Assembly: GCF_003385455.1 (NCBI RefSeq)
Contig: NZ_QNUF01000005.1
Location: 186,001 to 250,000 of the forward strand
Direction of reading: 5' to 3'
Origin: Chryseobacterium rhizosphaerae
GTDB lineage: Bacteria; Bacteroidota; Bacteroidia; Flavobacteriales; Weeksellaceae
Length of the DNA stretch: 64,000 nt
The first letter of the stretch is position 1. Every line of letters begins with the position of its first letter. Below the pieces are notes generated by a model, which was given only the letters and a program-made list of their open reading frames with translations, was not told the DNA's origin and did no database searches. The position numbers and the translations under genes were made by a program. This document shows, piece after piece, positions 38,630 through 48,823 of the stretch.

Positions 38630-39385
38630 TCAAAAATACTCCATTATTAGTAAAAATAAAAAAGGAAGTGCAGAGCAGGTTTCCACTCCAAATGAAAAAT
38701 AAGCGTCATCTCTTTTATTATCAGCGAAATAGATGAAGATATAAGTAAAGATACCGGATAAGAAAAATGCGGCAGCGTATAGAGGCTTAAGATAAAAAAC
38801 TCCAAGAAGGGTGCTGATAAATACCAGAGCGTAAGCGATATATTTTGTATTCTGGACCCCTATCAGCATTGGAAATGTTTTTACCGTGTCACTGTTCATA
38901 TCCCGGATATCGAAAGGAAGAACCAATGCCGTGATAAAGAAAAAACTGATCAGGAAAATAGGAATATCAAATTCAGGAAGGGTAAGCCAGCAGTTGACCA
39001 ATGCCCAGACTAATCCTACATAAAAAACTTTCAGTAACGGAATTTTCCGGATATATACATCCAGAAAAAAGCTGTTGTAGAGCAATCCAAGTACGACGAT
39101 AATAAACCATTTCAGAAGTCTTACTTCATTGTGATTATGAATGATTAAAAAAGCACAGACTATCCCGGCTACAGCATTTAAAACCAGTATTTTGAGAAAA
39201 TGCTTAGTATATTGATACTTAGTGTACAGATATCCACTGAAATACGTGATGAAAATTAACAGAATTGTAGGTAAACGGCATGTGCTTTGCTCTTTCACGA
39301 AAAATACTGCAAAAAGAGTTCCCATTAAAGAGACATAAATTTGACTGTCTATGAAGGTTTTTTTCAGTATTTTTAAAATGTTCAT
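38630..39385 (-). CDS. UbiA-like prenyltransferase-family membrane protein
   Basis: A 251-residue protein with about seven or eight membrane segments. An Asp-rich piece, LPFDIRDMNSD, resembles the second Asp motif of UbiA prenyltransferases; the first (NDxxDxxxD) is not clear. It may be a divergent member or a non-catalytic relative. It lies immediately upstream of recF on the same strand. Confidence 0.6.
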   Translation of the reverse strand: MNILKILKKTFIDSQIYVSLMGTLFAVFFVKEQSTCRLPTILLIFITYFSGYLYTKYQYTKHFLKILVLNAVAGIVCAFLIIHNHNEVRLLKWFIIVVLGLLYNSFFLDVYIRKIPLLKVFYVGLVWALVNCWLTLPEFDIPIFLISFFFITALVLPFDIRDMNSDTVKTFPMLIGVQNTKYIAYALVFISTLLGVFYLKPLYAAAFFLSGIFTYIFIYFADNKRDDAYFSFGVETCSALPFLFLLIMEYF

Positions 39386-39403
39386 TTATCAAAATTAATA
39401 TTT

Positions 39404-42400
39404 ATGAAAAGATTTTCCAAGATATTTATGCTTTTGCTTCTAATGCTGTGCTTTTCACCGGCTTTTGCGCAAAAATATTATGATGCCCAGTGGAAAAAAA
39501 TTGTTGAAAACAGCAAGAAGGGAGCTTACAAATCTAATCTTCCCATTATTTTAGACATACAAAACCAGGCAATGAAAGAAAATAATGCACTCCAGCTGAT
39601 CCGTTCTTTAAAGGCGGAATTCAGTATTGTAAACCAAACGGTAGATGACGATCAGAATGATGCCGCTTCAAAATTCTTTGGAAAACTTCAGAAAACAGAG
39701 GAAAAACTGAAGGGTGAAGAGAAGTTGGTGTACAAAGTTCTGTTAAATAGTTTTTTTCTGGATTATTATAATCAAAACTCCTGGAAAATAGACGGAAGAA
39801 CCAATATCAATTCCCAGGATCTTTTACAAATTGAGACCTGGAGTAAACTGGATTTTAAAAATTATTTAACCAAAGCTTATCAGGAACTCGATCAGCAGAA
39901 GGCAGAAATGAGAAAGATCTCTTTAGTAAAGTACAAAGAGGTTTTTTCAGGGGTTAAAAATATAGCTTATTTTCCTACGCTATTTGATTGGTATGCGTTG
40001 AAGAAGATCTCTTTTCTGTCTGAAAACAATATATTCACAAAGAATGAACTTGCAGAAAATCGTACATCAATCAATGCAGTCTTTGATGAACTGATTGCAC
40101 AGAATGAAGGGAACTCAAAGTTATACTTTATGAAAGAAAAATTGGTTGAAAACTGTAATTTCAATCAATGCAAAGATAAACTGGAACAGCTTCAGGGACT
40201 TATGAAATCCAATGTAGAAGGAGATTATAAAGTGATTATCATGGAAGATATTATGAGTGAACTGATCGCCAAGAAAAAATCGAAAGAAGCCATAGCCGTT
40301 GCTGCACAAGCTAAAAGCGAATATCCAAAATCTCCATTTCTGGAGAATATTAAGAATAAGGAAAATCAAATTGTCAACCCATTGCTGAACATTAAATATG
40401 AGCAGCAGACCCAAAACAACCTGCCGATTCACTTTGTGGCAGAGTATAAAAATGTAGATGAGTTTTCTTTGAACATTTATGAAGTAAAAGATAACTTCAC
40501 TTCACTGCTTCAGTATATTCAGAGCTCATACGGCAATGCATTTGAGAAGGTTAAAAAGAATCTGGTAAGAAAAGAAACATATCAGCTTCCGGATCCTAAA
40601 GATTATCAGCTTCACAAAACTTCACTGGAGATTAAGCCTCTTCCATCAGGGGTGTATGTCGTGGAGTATTCCGTAGCTGGAGCAGACTTAAAAAATATAG
40701 ATGCTAAACAGAATCTTTACTTCCTGGTGTCCGGGAACAAAATTATCTATCAGAATAAAACAGACCGAAATCCGCTTTCCAACGAATTGAAATTGGTGAA
40801 TAGTGGAAACGGACAGCCTGTTGCTAATGAAAATCTTGTGTTTTATGAATTTATAACGAATAAAACATTAAATAAAGTAGAGGGGAAAACCAATGAAAAA
40901 GGAGTCTTTAAATTTCCTTCTACTGCAAGCAATGAATATTACAGAACCTTCCTGATCCAACAGCCTAAGACTAATGATTTCCAGATCATGCAGGTATATG
41001 GAAACAGAGGAAATGTGGAAGACTATAATCCAAACAAACAATCCCGTACTACGGCGCAGATCTTTACAGACAGAGCGATATACAGACCCGGTCAGACGGT
41101 ATATTTCAAAGTAGTCAATACGATGCTGGAAAAAGAAGTGGAATCTGTACTTTCAGGATTGAAACAGAAAATAACGCTGGTGGATACCAATAGCCAGGAT
41201 GTTTCCTCACAAGACTTTACCACCAACGAATTTGGATCTTATCATGGAAGCTTTATTCTTCCAAAAGGTAAGCTGAACGGTACTTTTTACCTGAGAACAG
41301 ACGGAGAAACCCAGGGATATAAAGATATCAGGGTTGAAGAGTATAAAAGACCTAAGTTTGAAGTTACCTTCGATCCTGTAAAAGATGAGTACAAATACGG
41401 ACAGATCATAGACCTGAAAGGAAAAGCACTGATGTTTTCGGGAGTTGCTTTAAGCAATACCACGGTGCATTACGAAATCAAAAAACATAATATCAGATGG
41501 AGGTATTTCTCATGGTACCCACAGAATGATACCAATGAAAATTCTATCCTTGGAGAGGCTAAAACGAATGAAAAAGGAGAATTTGTCATTCGTTTGGATC
41601 TTAAAAAAGATGAAAAACTGAAGGGCATACAGATTGATAATTACGAGATCAATGCTTCAGTGACAGACATCAATGGGGAAACGCAGTCTGCCAATACCCA
41701 GCTGAAAGTAGCTTCAGTTTCTCATTACATTAAAGCGGATAATATTCAAAATACATTCACTGGTGAAAATGTAAGCCTGAAAGTAGAAATAAAGAATTAT
41801 AACGAACAGAATCTTAAAAAATCATACCAGGTTAAGTTAGCTAAACTTAGCACACCAGACAGGATTTTCAGGGATAATTTTAAAGCTGAAATACAGAACC
41901 TTCCGAAATATTCAAAAGAAGAATTTATCAGCAAATTTCCCCATGATCTGTTTGATAAAAACGATGAAATTAAAAACTGGAAAACCGAAAAAGTACTGAT
42001 TGAAAAACAACAGCCTGCATCAACTGATAATGCTCAGCTTTCAACTCAGTTAGATTTAGGAAAGCTTGAGGCAGGAGATTATCAGTTGGAACTCTTCAAT
42101 ATTGAAGGAAAAGACACTATAAAATCTTCTCAATATTTCAGTGTTTGGGACAAAACTTCCTTGAAGCCGGTACAAAAAACATTTCTGACCGTCATAGCTC
42201 CGAAAGATGAAGTATCAAGAGGTGAGAAAGTGAAGATATATGTATATTCTGCAGTTCCTGATGCATGGGTCAATGTCTTTGTTCAGGATGGATCAGGAAA
42301 AACAGTTTCAGAAACTCACCAGCTTAAAAAAGGAGTATTAGAGTATACTGCTGATATCCCAAAAGATAAAGGAGTTTCACAGTTGAATATCCAGTTCCAG

Positions 42401-45316
42401 GTGGTTGCATTCAATGATGTAAATACCCAGGCTGTAGCTTTGAAAATAAAAGATTCCGAACAGCCTTTAAAAATTGAAACTGTAACTTTCAGAGATAAGC
42501 TGGAACCTAATGCAAAAGAAAAATGGACGGTAAAAGTAACCGGAAATGATAAAGAGAAAGTAAATGCTGAGGTCTTAGCCAATATGTATGATATGTCTCT
42601 GGATCAGTTTGCGGCTAATGCTTTTAGCTGGAATAAACTGTATGTACCTTTTAGCGTTCTTACGTCTTATGATGTCAGAAACTACCTGCAACAGAAAAGT
42701 TATCAGAATAGGCTGAGATATTTCAATGGAAAATATGTGGAAGTTCCACAGTTTAATTGGTTTGATCAGGAAGCATATTATAACAGTATGGTTGAAATGG
42801 AAGCTTCAGATGCTGTGGGAGGCGCTTATTCACCGCCGCCACCACCAAGAGCTGCCGGTGCTAAAAATAGTGTCGTGATGAGAAAGGCAAGTGCGGAAGA
42901 ACGATTAGAAGTTATTCAAAATGTGGTTCCGGAACCGGTAAAAGCTCCGAAAGTAGATGCTTCTCCACCCGACTTGACTAAAGAAGAAAGCTTGGATAAA
43001 GTTCCTGTTCGTCAGAACCTGAACGAAACCGCATTTTTCTATCCTGATCTTAAAACTGATGCCGAAGGAAATGTAAACTTTGAGTTTACTTCTCCGGAAG
43101 CCCTTACGAAATGGAAACTGATGTTCCTGGCACATACCAAAGATGCCAGAACTGCTACCCTGGAAAAAGAAGTAGTCACACAGAAAGAATTTTCTGTTAC
43201 TCCAAATTATCCTAGATTTTTAAGAGAAGGGGATGAGTTGAATTTACAGTCAAAATTATCTAACCTAACGGATAAAAAACTGAATGGTTCCGCGGAGCTG
43301 CAGATTTTAGATGCGTTTACCAATGAAAATATCTCTTCAAAATTTGGAGTGGTATCAGGAACACAGAATTTTGATCTGGCTGAAAACGGAAATGGGGCAT
43401 TGACATGGAAATTAAAAGTTCCGGATAATGTATCTTCTGTTATTTTGAAGGTCGTGGCAAAAGCAGGAGCGTATTCTGACGGAGAACAGCAGGCTATAGC
43501 AATATTGCCAAACAGAATGCTGGTGACAGATGCTGTTCCGGTTTTTGTAAAAGAAGGCGAAACAAAAACATTTGTACTGGATAACCTTAAAAATAATACG
43601 TCCGCAACGGCGTCTAATGTTTCCAATACACTGGAACTGACTACCAATCCGATCTGGGAAATTATGTTTGCTCTTCCAAGCCTGAAAAATGACTCAAACA
43701 GCTCTGCAGATGTAATCTTCAATAAGTGGTTTGCAGATGTAGTGGCTTCTGAAATCTTCAAGGCCAATCCGAAAATGAAAACTATTTTTGAAGAATATCA
43801 GAACAAAGGATTATTAAACTCCAATCTTGAAAAAAATCAGGAGCTGAAACAATTGTTATTGGAAGAAACGCCTTGGGTATTGGAAAGTAAAAATGAAGGG
43901 GAGCAAATGCAGAAGCTGGCATTATTGTTTGATGCCAATACCATGAAAAACTCTATTAACCAGGACTGGGATGACTTCAAAAAGCTACAGAATCCTGATG
44001 GTGGATTCTCATGGTACGCAGGATATCCAAGTTCGTACGGAACTTCATTATATATTCTTAAAAACTTAGGAAAAATCAATGCATGGGTAAAAGATAATGT
44101 GAAAGATTATCAAACTTCAGAACAGAAGGATCTGGTGGGCAACCTGATTCAGTATGTTGATAATGAGATCAGCAAGTATTATGATCTGAAGAACGGAGAT
44201 ATCTGGAATAACTGGGCTCTGGATTATCTTGATACCCGAAACTACTGGGAAAAACAATATCCTTTGAAAGGTAAAGGAGCTGCATTGAAATCACTGGTAA
44301 AACAGAAAGCAAAAACAGCAAAAATTACAGACTTTACATTCTTCGGACTTCACCGTGCAGCATTATTGATGAACGATTACGGTTTGAAAGATGTATCGGA
44401 TAAATTAATGACTTACCTTAAAGAAACCTCTACAGATACAAAAACACAAGGGGTATACTGGAAACAAAACCTAAACGACTGGGGCTGGTTCAGTTCAAAA
44501 GTAGTGAACCATGCAGGAGCATTGGAGGCTTTTAATAAGCTAAAACCTAATGACCAGAAATTGATTGAAGAAATGAAGATCTGGCTGGTGACTCAAAAAG
44601 AAGTGAATTCATGGGGAAGTTCAAGAGGAACTTCAGAAGTGATCTTTACCCTGTTAAATTCAGGAAAATCATGGACCGGTGCAGAAAGCGATAAAGCAAC
44701 CATTGTTTGGGGTGGAAAAGAACTGATTCCGCAAACTCAGGCAACAGGCTACGTGAAATCAACGGTAAAAACAGATGCAATAGATAAAAACCTGGCTAGT
44801 GTGACGGTTACCAAACCTGGTCCTGGAATTGTTCAGGGAGGGTTATTCTGGCAATATTATGAAGATCTTGATAAAATTAAATCTTCAGAAAACTATATTT
44901 CCGTAACCAAAGAGCTGTATAAAAAAGTAAAGACAGTAAACGGAGAAGAGCTTCAGAAAATCTCACCTGAAACTCCTTTAAAGGTAGGAGATAAAGTGAC
45001 GGTAAGAATGATTCTGAATACGGACAGAGCTATGGAATTTATTCATATTAAAGATATGCGTGCTGCAGGCTTTGAGCCTATCGATGCGCTGTCAGGGTAT
45101 CAGTGGAAAAATAATCTGGGCTATTACCAGTCAGCAAAAGATGCCTCTACCAATTTTTATATCCAGTACATGCCGAAAGGGAAGTATGTTTTTGAATATG
45201 ACGTAGTGGCTAATGCATCCGGAAAATTCTCTAACGGGATTACTACCATGCAGAATTACTATGCTCCACAGATGAATGCCCATACAAAAGGAACGGCTGT
45301 TCAGATTTTGGAATGA
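39404..45316 (+). CDS. Alpha-2-macroglobulin family protein
   Basis: A 1970-residue secreted protein with a signal peptide to about residue 22 (SPAFAQ). After an N-terminal helical region come many macroglobulin-like beta domains. The A2M core follows, with FFYPDLKTDAEGNVNFEFT, TKWKLMFLAHTKD and TPNYPRFLREGDEL, and then an alpha-toroid-like domain around 1500-1700. The CxEQ thioester motif is absent, so it would trap proteases without covalent capture. The next gene encodes ecotin, so the two form a protease-inhibitor pair against host or predator enzymes (inference). Confidence 0.9.
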   Translation: MKRFSKIFMLLLLMLCFSPAFAQKYYDAQWKKIVENSKKGAYKSNLPIILDIQNQAMKENNALQLIRSLKAEFSIVNQTVDDDQNDAASKFFGKLQKTEEKLKGEEKLVYKVLLNSFFLDYYNQNSWKIDGRTNINSQDLLQIETWSKLDFKNYLTKAYQELDQQKAEMRKISLVKYKEVFSGVKNIAYFPTLFDWYALKKISFLSENNIFTKNELAENRTSINAVFDELIAQNEGNSKLYFMKEKLVENCNFNQCKDKLEQLQGLMKSNVEGDYKVIIMEDIMSELIAKKKSKEAIAVAAQAKSEYPKSPFLENIKNKENQIVNPLLNIKYEQQTQNNLPIHFVAEYKNVDEFSLNIYEVKDNFTSLLQYIQSSYGNAFEKVKKNLVRKETYQLPDPKDYQLHKTSLEIKPLPSGVYVVEYSVAGADLKNIDAKQNLYFLVSGNKIIYQNKTDRNPLSNELKLVNSGNGQPVANENLVFYEFITNKTLNKVEGKTNEKGVFKFPSTASNEYYRTFLIQQPKTNDFQIMQVYGNRGNVEDYNPNKQSRTTAQIFTDRAIYRPGQTVYFKVVNTMLEKEVESVLSGLKQKITLVDTNSQDVSSQDFTTNEFGSYHGSFILPKGKLNGTFYLRTDGETQGYKDIRVEEYKRPKFEVTFDPVKDEYKYGQIIDLKGKALMFSGVALSNTTVHYEIKKHNIRWRYFSWYPQNDTNENSILGEAKTNEKGEFVIRLDLKKDEKLKGIQIDNYEINASVTDINGETQSANTQLKVASVSHYIKADNIQNTFTGENVSLKVEIKNYNEQNLKKSYQVKLAKLSTPDRIFRDNFKAEIQNLPKYSKEEFISKFPHDLFDKNDEIKNWKTEKVLIEKQQPASTDNAQLSTQLDLGKLEAGDYQLELFNIEGKDTIKSSQYFSVWDKTSLKPVQKTFLTVIAPKDEVSRGEKVKIYVYSAVPDAWVNVFVQDGSGKTVSETHQLKKGVLEYTADIPKDKGVSQLNIQFQVVAFNDVNTQAVALKIKDSEQPLKIETVTFRDKLEPNAKEKWTVKVTGNDKEKVNAEVLANMYDMSLDQFAANAFSWNKLYVPFSVLTSYDVRNYLQQKSYQNRLRYFNGKYVEVPQFNWFDQEAYYNSMVEMEASDAVGGAYSPPPPPRAAGAKNSVVMRKASAEERLEVIQNVVPEPVKAPKVDASPPDLTKEESLDKVPVRQNLNETAFFYPDLKTDAEGNVNFEFTSPEALTKWKLMFLAHTKDARTATLEKEVVTQKEFSVTPNYPRFLREGDELNLQSKLSNLTDKKLNGSAELQILDAFTNENISSKFGVVSGTQNFDLAENGNGALTWKLKVPDNVSSVILKVVAKAGAYSDGEQQAIAILPNRMLVTDAVPVFVKEGETKTFVLDNLKNNTSATASNVSNTLELTTNPIWEIMFALPSLKNDSNSSADVIFNKWFADVVASEIFKANPKMKTIFEEYQNKGLLNSNLEKNQELKQLLLEETPWVLESKNEGEQMQKLALLFDANTMKNSINQDWDDFKKLQNPDGGFSWYAGYPSSYGTSLYILKNLGKINAWVKDNVKDYQTSEQKDLVGNLIQYVDNEISKYYDLKNGDIWNNWALDYLDTRNYWEKQYPLKGKGAALKSLVKQKAKTAKITDFTFFGLHRAALLMNDYGLKDVSDKLMTYLKETSTDTKTQGVYWKQNLNDWGWFSSKVVNHAGALEAFNKLKPNDQKLIEEMKIWLVTQKEVNSWGSSRGTSEVIFTLLNSGKSWTGAESDKATIVWGGKELIPQTQATGYVKSTVKTDAIDKNLASVTVTKPGPGIVQGGLFWQYYEDLDKIKSSENYISVTKELYKKVKTVNGEELQKISPETPLKVGDKVTVRMILNTDRAMEFIHIKDMRAAGFEPIDALSGYQWKNNLGYYQSAKDASTNFYIQYMPKGKYVFEYDVVANASGKFSNGITTMQNYYAPQMNAHTKGTAVQILE

Positions 45317-45360
45317 TTTTTGGCTATAGGGAAGTAATTAGAATTTTAAAACCAAATAAA

Positions 45361-45849
45361 ATGAAATTTTCAAAAACTTTAATTACAGGATTGATATTGA
45401 TGGCTGGGGTAAATGCTTTCGCACAAAAGAAAGCTGAAAAGTTTGAAAAACTACAGATTGAAATGTTCCCAAAAGCTAAAGAAGGATATAAACAAGTATA
45501 TATTCAGTTGCCGGTAGCAAAAAATGAAAGCGACTTAAAAGTTGAGGTTTTTGTGGGGGCTGAAAAAATGTTGGACTGTAATAAGTACTTCATGATGGGA
45601 GAAATGAAAGACCAGGATCTTCAGGGATGGGGATACAACTATTATGAAGTAGAATCCAAAGGAGAGACCGGAGGGACATTAATGGCTTGTCCGGGGCAGA
45701 AGCTTACCAAGAAGTTTGTAACGCTTAAGCCGGAAACAATGAGATACAACAGTAAATTACCAATTGTATTCTATGTTCCTAAAGATTTTGAAGTGCGTTA
45801 CCGAGTTTTACGTCCGGATGCTGCGATGAAAAAAGCAGTTCAGAACTAA
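45361..45849 (+). CDS. eco: Ecotin, periplasmic serine protease inhibitor
   Basis: A 162-residue protein. The start is at 45361, where a signal peptide begins (MKFSKTLITG ... AFAQ); an upstream in-frame ATG at 45313 adds a non-signal stretch. Ecotin blocks are clear: FPKAKEGYKQVYIQLP, LKVEVFVG, DLQGWGYNYYEV, TLMACPGQK and RYNSKLPIVFY. C73 and C110 match the ecotin disulfide. The P1 position of the reactive loop, Met84 in E. coli, aligns with Leu107. Ecotin dimers block trypsin-fold proteases. It follows the macroglobulin closely and probably shares its transcript. Confidence 0.93.
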   Translation: MKFSKTLITGLILMAGVNAFAQKKAEKFEKLQIEMFPKAKEGYKQVYIQLPVAKNESDLKVEVFVGAEKMLDCNKYFMMGEMKDQDLQGWGYNYYEVESKGETGGTLMACPGQKLTKKFVTLKPETMRYNSKLPIVFYVPKDFEVRYRVLRPDAAMKKAVQN

Positions 45850-45870
45850 ATCAGCTAGCTTATTATAAAT

Positions 45871-45904
45871 AAAAACTCCTCACAGTAATGTGGGGAGTTT
45901 TTTT
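45871..45904 (+). terminator. Terminator after ecotin
   Basis: ACTCCTCACA / TGTGGGGAGT stem (one G-U), 4-nt loop, extended by AAAA/TTTT and a T run. Confidence 0.85.
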
Positions 45905-45958
45905 GTTGTAAGATGTCTGGAATGCTGCCAATTTTATAAAGGTAATAACCTCATACAA

Positions 45959-46960
45959 TTAGTTGGATTGACTGCTGAGGTACTCTTGAGGGGTCATTTG
46001 AAATTTAGACTTAAAAACCCTGTTAAAAGTTGATCTGTTGTAGAAACCAATAGTCAGGTATGCATCTTCTAATGAAAATTCTTCATTTTTATTATTAATA
46101 AGGGTGATAAAGGCATTCAGTCTGAAGTCATTCAAATAAGATTTGAAGTTATTTCTGGAGCAGCTGTTGATTGCTGAAGAAACATATTGGGTATTGGAAT
46201 TTACATCTTTAGCGAGTTGTTTCAGGTTATACTCAGGGTTTCTCCAGGGTTTTTGAGATTTCATATAGTCTTCAATTCTTGAAAATAAATCTTCATAAAA
46301 CGGAATAGGAAAATCGATGTCTTCCAAAAAACTTTCCTGAACAAACCTGATTTTTTCGTTCCTTTCCAGCCCGGGGAACGGATCGATCGTGACAGAATTT
46401 TCTTCCAAAAAAACTAAAACGGCTTTTAATTTCTGTACCTGCATAAGATAATAGAAGCAAACAACGAAGAAGATAAATGCACAGACGACTGTGTACGTAT
46501 TTGAGAAGGTATAGTACAAAGAATCACTTTTGTCCACGTTATCAACAAAATAATAGTTGTATAACAGGCTGAAAGGGATGGTTAGAAAGAAAAGTGTTGA
46601 GATGTAAATAGACTTCCGGATGCTATAATAAAATGTCAGGGCTATAGGGAACATAAAAATATACGAAATGACACTTGGAAAGTCTTTGTAGTATAATATA
46701 CTGAAAATGATATTTAAAAGCATTAAATAGCCCACTGCGAACTTACCCACTTTTTGAAAATTATAATTTTCCGAAACCAATGTGAATACATAGCAAGGAG
46801 TAACGGTTAATATTAAAACCACATCATAAAATAAGTAGCGGGTACCCACAAAATAAAGATCAGAAAATACAATGATAATCTGTTTCAGTAAGAGTAAAAA
46901 TATGAGCTTTTTGGCAAATGAATATTCTAACCCCTGTAATTTCTCTTTAATGTTTTCCAT
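45959..46960 (-). CDS. Membrane-anchored AraC-family regulator
   Basis: A 333-residue protein with about six membrane segments in residues 15-185, then an AraC-type HTH pair ending in YLTIGFYNRSTFNRVF and a PQEYL tail. Same architecture as the regulator at 9756-10892 but clearly a different gene. It is separated by 700 bp from the secreted protein gene on the other side, which is a possible target. Confidence 0.85.
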   Translation of the reverse strand: MENIKEKLQGLEYSFAKKLIFLLLLKQIIIVFSDLYFVGTRYLFYDVVLILTVTPCYVFTLVSENYNFQKVGKFAVGYLMLLNIIFSILYYKDFPSVISYIFMFPIALTFYYSIRKSIYISTLFFLTIPFSLLYNYYFVDNVDKSDSLYYTFSNTYTVVCAFIFFVVCFYYLMQVQKLKAVLVFLEENSVTIDPFPGLERNEKIRFVQESFLEDIDFPIPFYEDLFSRIEDYMKSQKPWRNPEYNLKQLAKDVNSNTQYVSSAINSCSRNNFKSYLNDFRLNAFITLINNKNEEFSLEDAYLTIGFYNRSTFNRVFKSKFQMTPQEYLSSQSN

Positions 46961-47670
46961 AATACAATATCATTATAGTTAGAAGTTGTTTTTTATAAAC
47001 TCATATGCGATTATGGAGATTATTTTCATGTATGAAAATATAAAATTTAAATTTAATTCATTCATTTTCAGTGTTTTGTTATTTTTTTTGTTATGTGTTC
47101 ATCTTTTTTTGTTTTGCTTATCATTTTGCTTGCTGTACCGTTAAGTTTGCAATGTAAAATTATAAAAAAACACGATAGTTGAATGACTTATTGGTATGAA
47201 AAATGAATTTTTTACATGATTTCATATGTTTTTTTTCAACAGAGCTTATCTAACAAATAAATTACACATAAAGTGATTTTTTGATGTAAATGATTTCTTT
47301 TTTATAGAATGAAATATTCTTAAAACTAAAGATCAGAGAGCCGAAAAAGAGGTTGCAACTATTATTTGGATCATAGAGTTATATATGAAACATTATTTTT
47401 TTTATTTGATTTGATGCTTGTAGGGTGAGTAATTATTCAAAATTATTTTGTAACAATTTTCTCACTCTTTTTAAACCTCAACCTTTAAAAAAGATATATC
47501 AATAAAATGAACACAAATTAAAAAAGTGTACCCTATATACAGAAAAGAGGGGTGATAAAAAAATGAAAAAAAACAATTCTAAAAACACAACGATGAGCCC
47601 CTCTTATTTTTATTAAAATTATTAAACAAACACATAACGGAAAAAAGAATTTTTAAAACACAATTATCAA
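46961..47670. other. Gap of 710 bp, long leader region
   Basis: No gene of normal size. Near the right end, AAGAGGGG (about 47544-47551) can pair with CCCCTCTT (about 47598-47605). Between them starts a 16-residue ORF at 47563 (MKKNNSKNTTMSPSYFY) behind a GA-rich stretch. This may be a leader peptide or terminator before the secreted protein gene. The rest is AT-rich sequence without structure I can name. Confidence 0.4.
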
Positions 47671-48498
47671 ATGAAAGGGAAAGAAATACTAGCAATGATT
47701 GGAATCTGCGGCTTAAGCCTTATGAATGCACAAGTGGGAATAAATACCAGTACACCGGATCCTTCTGCCATATTGCACCTGGAGTCACCTAATAAAGGAT
47801 TTTTACCTACCAGGCTTACACTTACATCGGCTACAGATGGAGTAACCATTCCTAATCCTGCAACCGGATTAGTAGTCTATCATAAAGGAAGTGCATCTAT
47901 GGGGGCTGGAATTTATGTAAATATAGGAACTCCTTCAGCCCCTCAGTGGACAAAATCAGCTGGAGGACAAGATAATAATGAGACTAATGGAAGTAATGTC
48001 TATAAATCTAAATATCGTGGCAGGAATGCCGCCAATTCAGCAGGGGTTTATTCGAAACCGAATCTTCTTGTTCCTGAGTTGAACCTGATGATTCGATTTG
48101 CAGTGGTGGATAACATGGCTACAGATCCGGATATTGGAACCAATGCCAGAAAGGGGAATAACCGACTTCAGGTGAGACTGATTAATAAACCGGATAATAA
48201 TGTGACTATAACAAGTTATTCGCATTGGCATGGTCCGGTTACTCACAGTAGTGCGGGGGTAAATCTATCATTTACTCCAGCTAGTTTTGATCAGTGGCAG
48301 AATACAGATGCTGCAGCCTGGAATAATCAATGGGGGTACTATTACCTGCTTTATTCAAGTGAAATAAGAGCAGATAAAAGCCCTAAAAACTTTGCAATGA
48401 ACTTATATGGGATCTGCGGATACGGAAACTCTATTGCAGCCGGTCCTCTAAAGGACGGAAGTGATGAAATGTATTCATTAGCCGCTGAGGTATTCTAG
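47671..48498 (+). CDS. Secreted surface protein with QVGINTS-type head
   Basis: A 275-residue protein with a signal peptide to about residue 20 (MNAQ). The N-terminal block shared by many Flavobacteriia surface proteins follows (VGINTSTPDPSAILHLES, GFLPTRLTLTS, NPATGLVVYHKG). The C-terminal 170 residues are beta-rich and unrecognised. The head domain is often joined to tail-fibre-like or adhesin ends. Function unknown; probably exported to the cell surface. Confidence 0.7.
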   Translation: MKGKEILAMIGICGLSLMNAQVGINTSTPDPSAILHLESPNKGFLPTRLTLTSATDGVTIPNPATGLVVYHKGSASMGAGIYVNIGTPSAPQWTKSAGGQDNNETNGSNVYKSKYRGRNAANSAGVYSKPNLLVPELNLMIRFAVVDNMATDPDIGTNARKGNNRLQVRLINKPDNNVTITSYSHWHGPVTHSSAGVNLSFTPASFDQWQNTDAAAWNNQWGYYYLLYSSEIRADKSPKNFAMNLYGICGYGNSIAAGPLKDGSDEMYSLAAEVF

Positions 48499-48558
48499 TA
48501 TCAAACAGAAAATGGGGTAGTAGACTAATTTTGTTTACTTTTTTTTATAATCAAGGAA

Positions 48559-48591
48559 GGAAGTGCTTCGATATTGCATCGGAGCATTTCC
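48559..48591. terminator. Imperfect hairpin after the surface protein
   Basis: GGAAGTGCTTCGAT pairs with ATCGGAGCATTTCC at 12 of 14 positions around a 5-nt loop. Weak terminator; the remaining 325-bp gap holds only AT-rich sequence and a TATATTTG box at 48801-48808 ahead of the TolC gene. Confidence 0.5.
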
Positions 48592-48823
48592 ATTATAGAA
48601 GGAGCTATGTTTTTTACCAGTCTGTTATTTTAATAATAATTAAATTATAATTTTTTAAAATAAAACATAATTCAAATTCAAATTAAACGATTTTTACAGA
48701 TCTTTGATAAATAAATGATTGAGGTTAAACTTATTTTAAACTGAGTTTAAATTTGTTATTTTCTTTAACTTATTTGTGATACTCTTAACATTTTTTGCAT
48801 TATATTTGTTATAAACATAAACC

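Noticed and set aside
43207..43767. 186-codon antisense frame inside the macroglobulin gene
   Set aside because: It lies wholly opposite a well-supported gene and has low-complexity Ser/Phe-rich translation with no domain.
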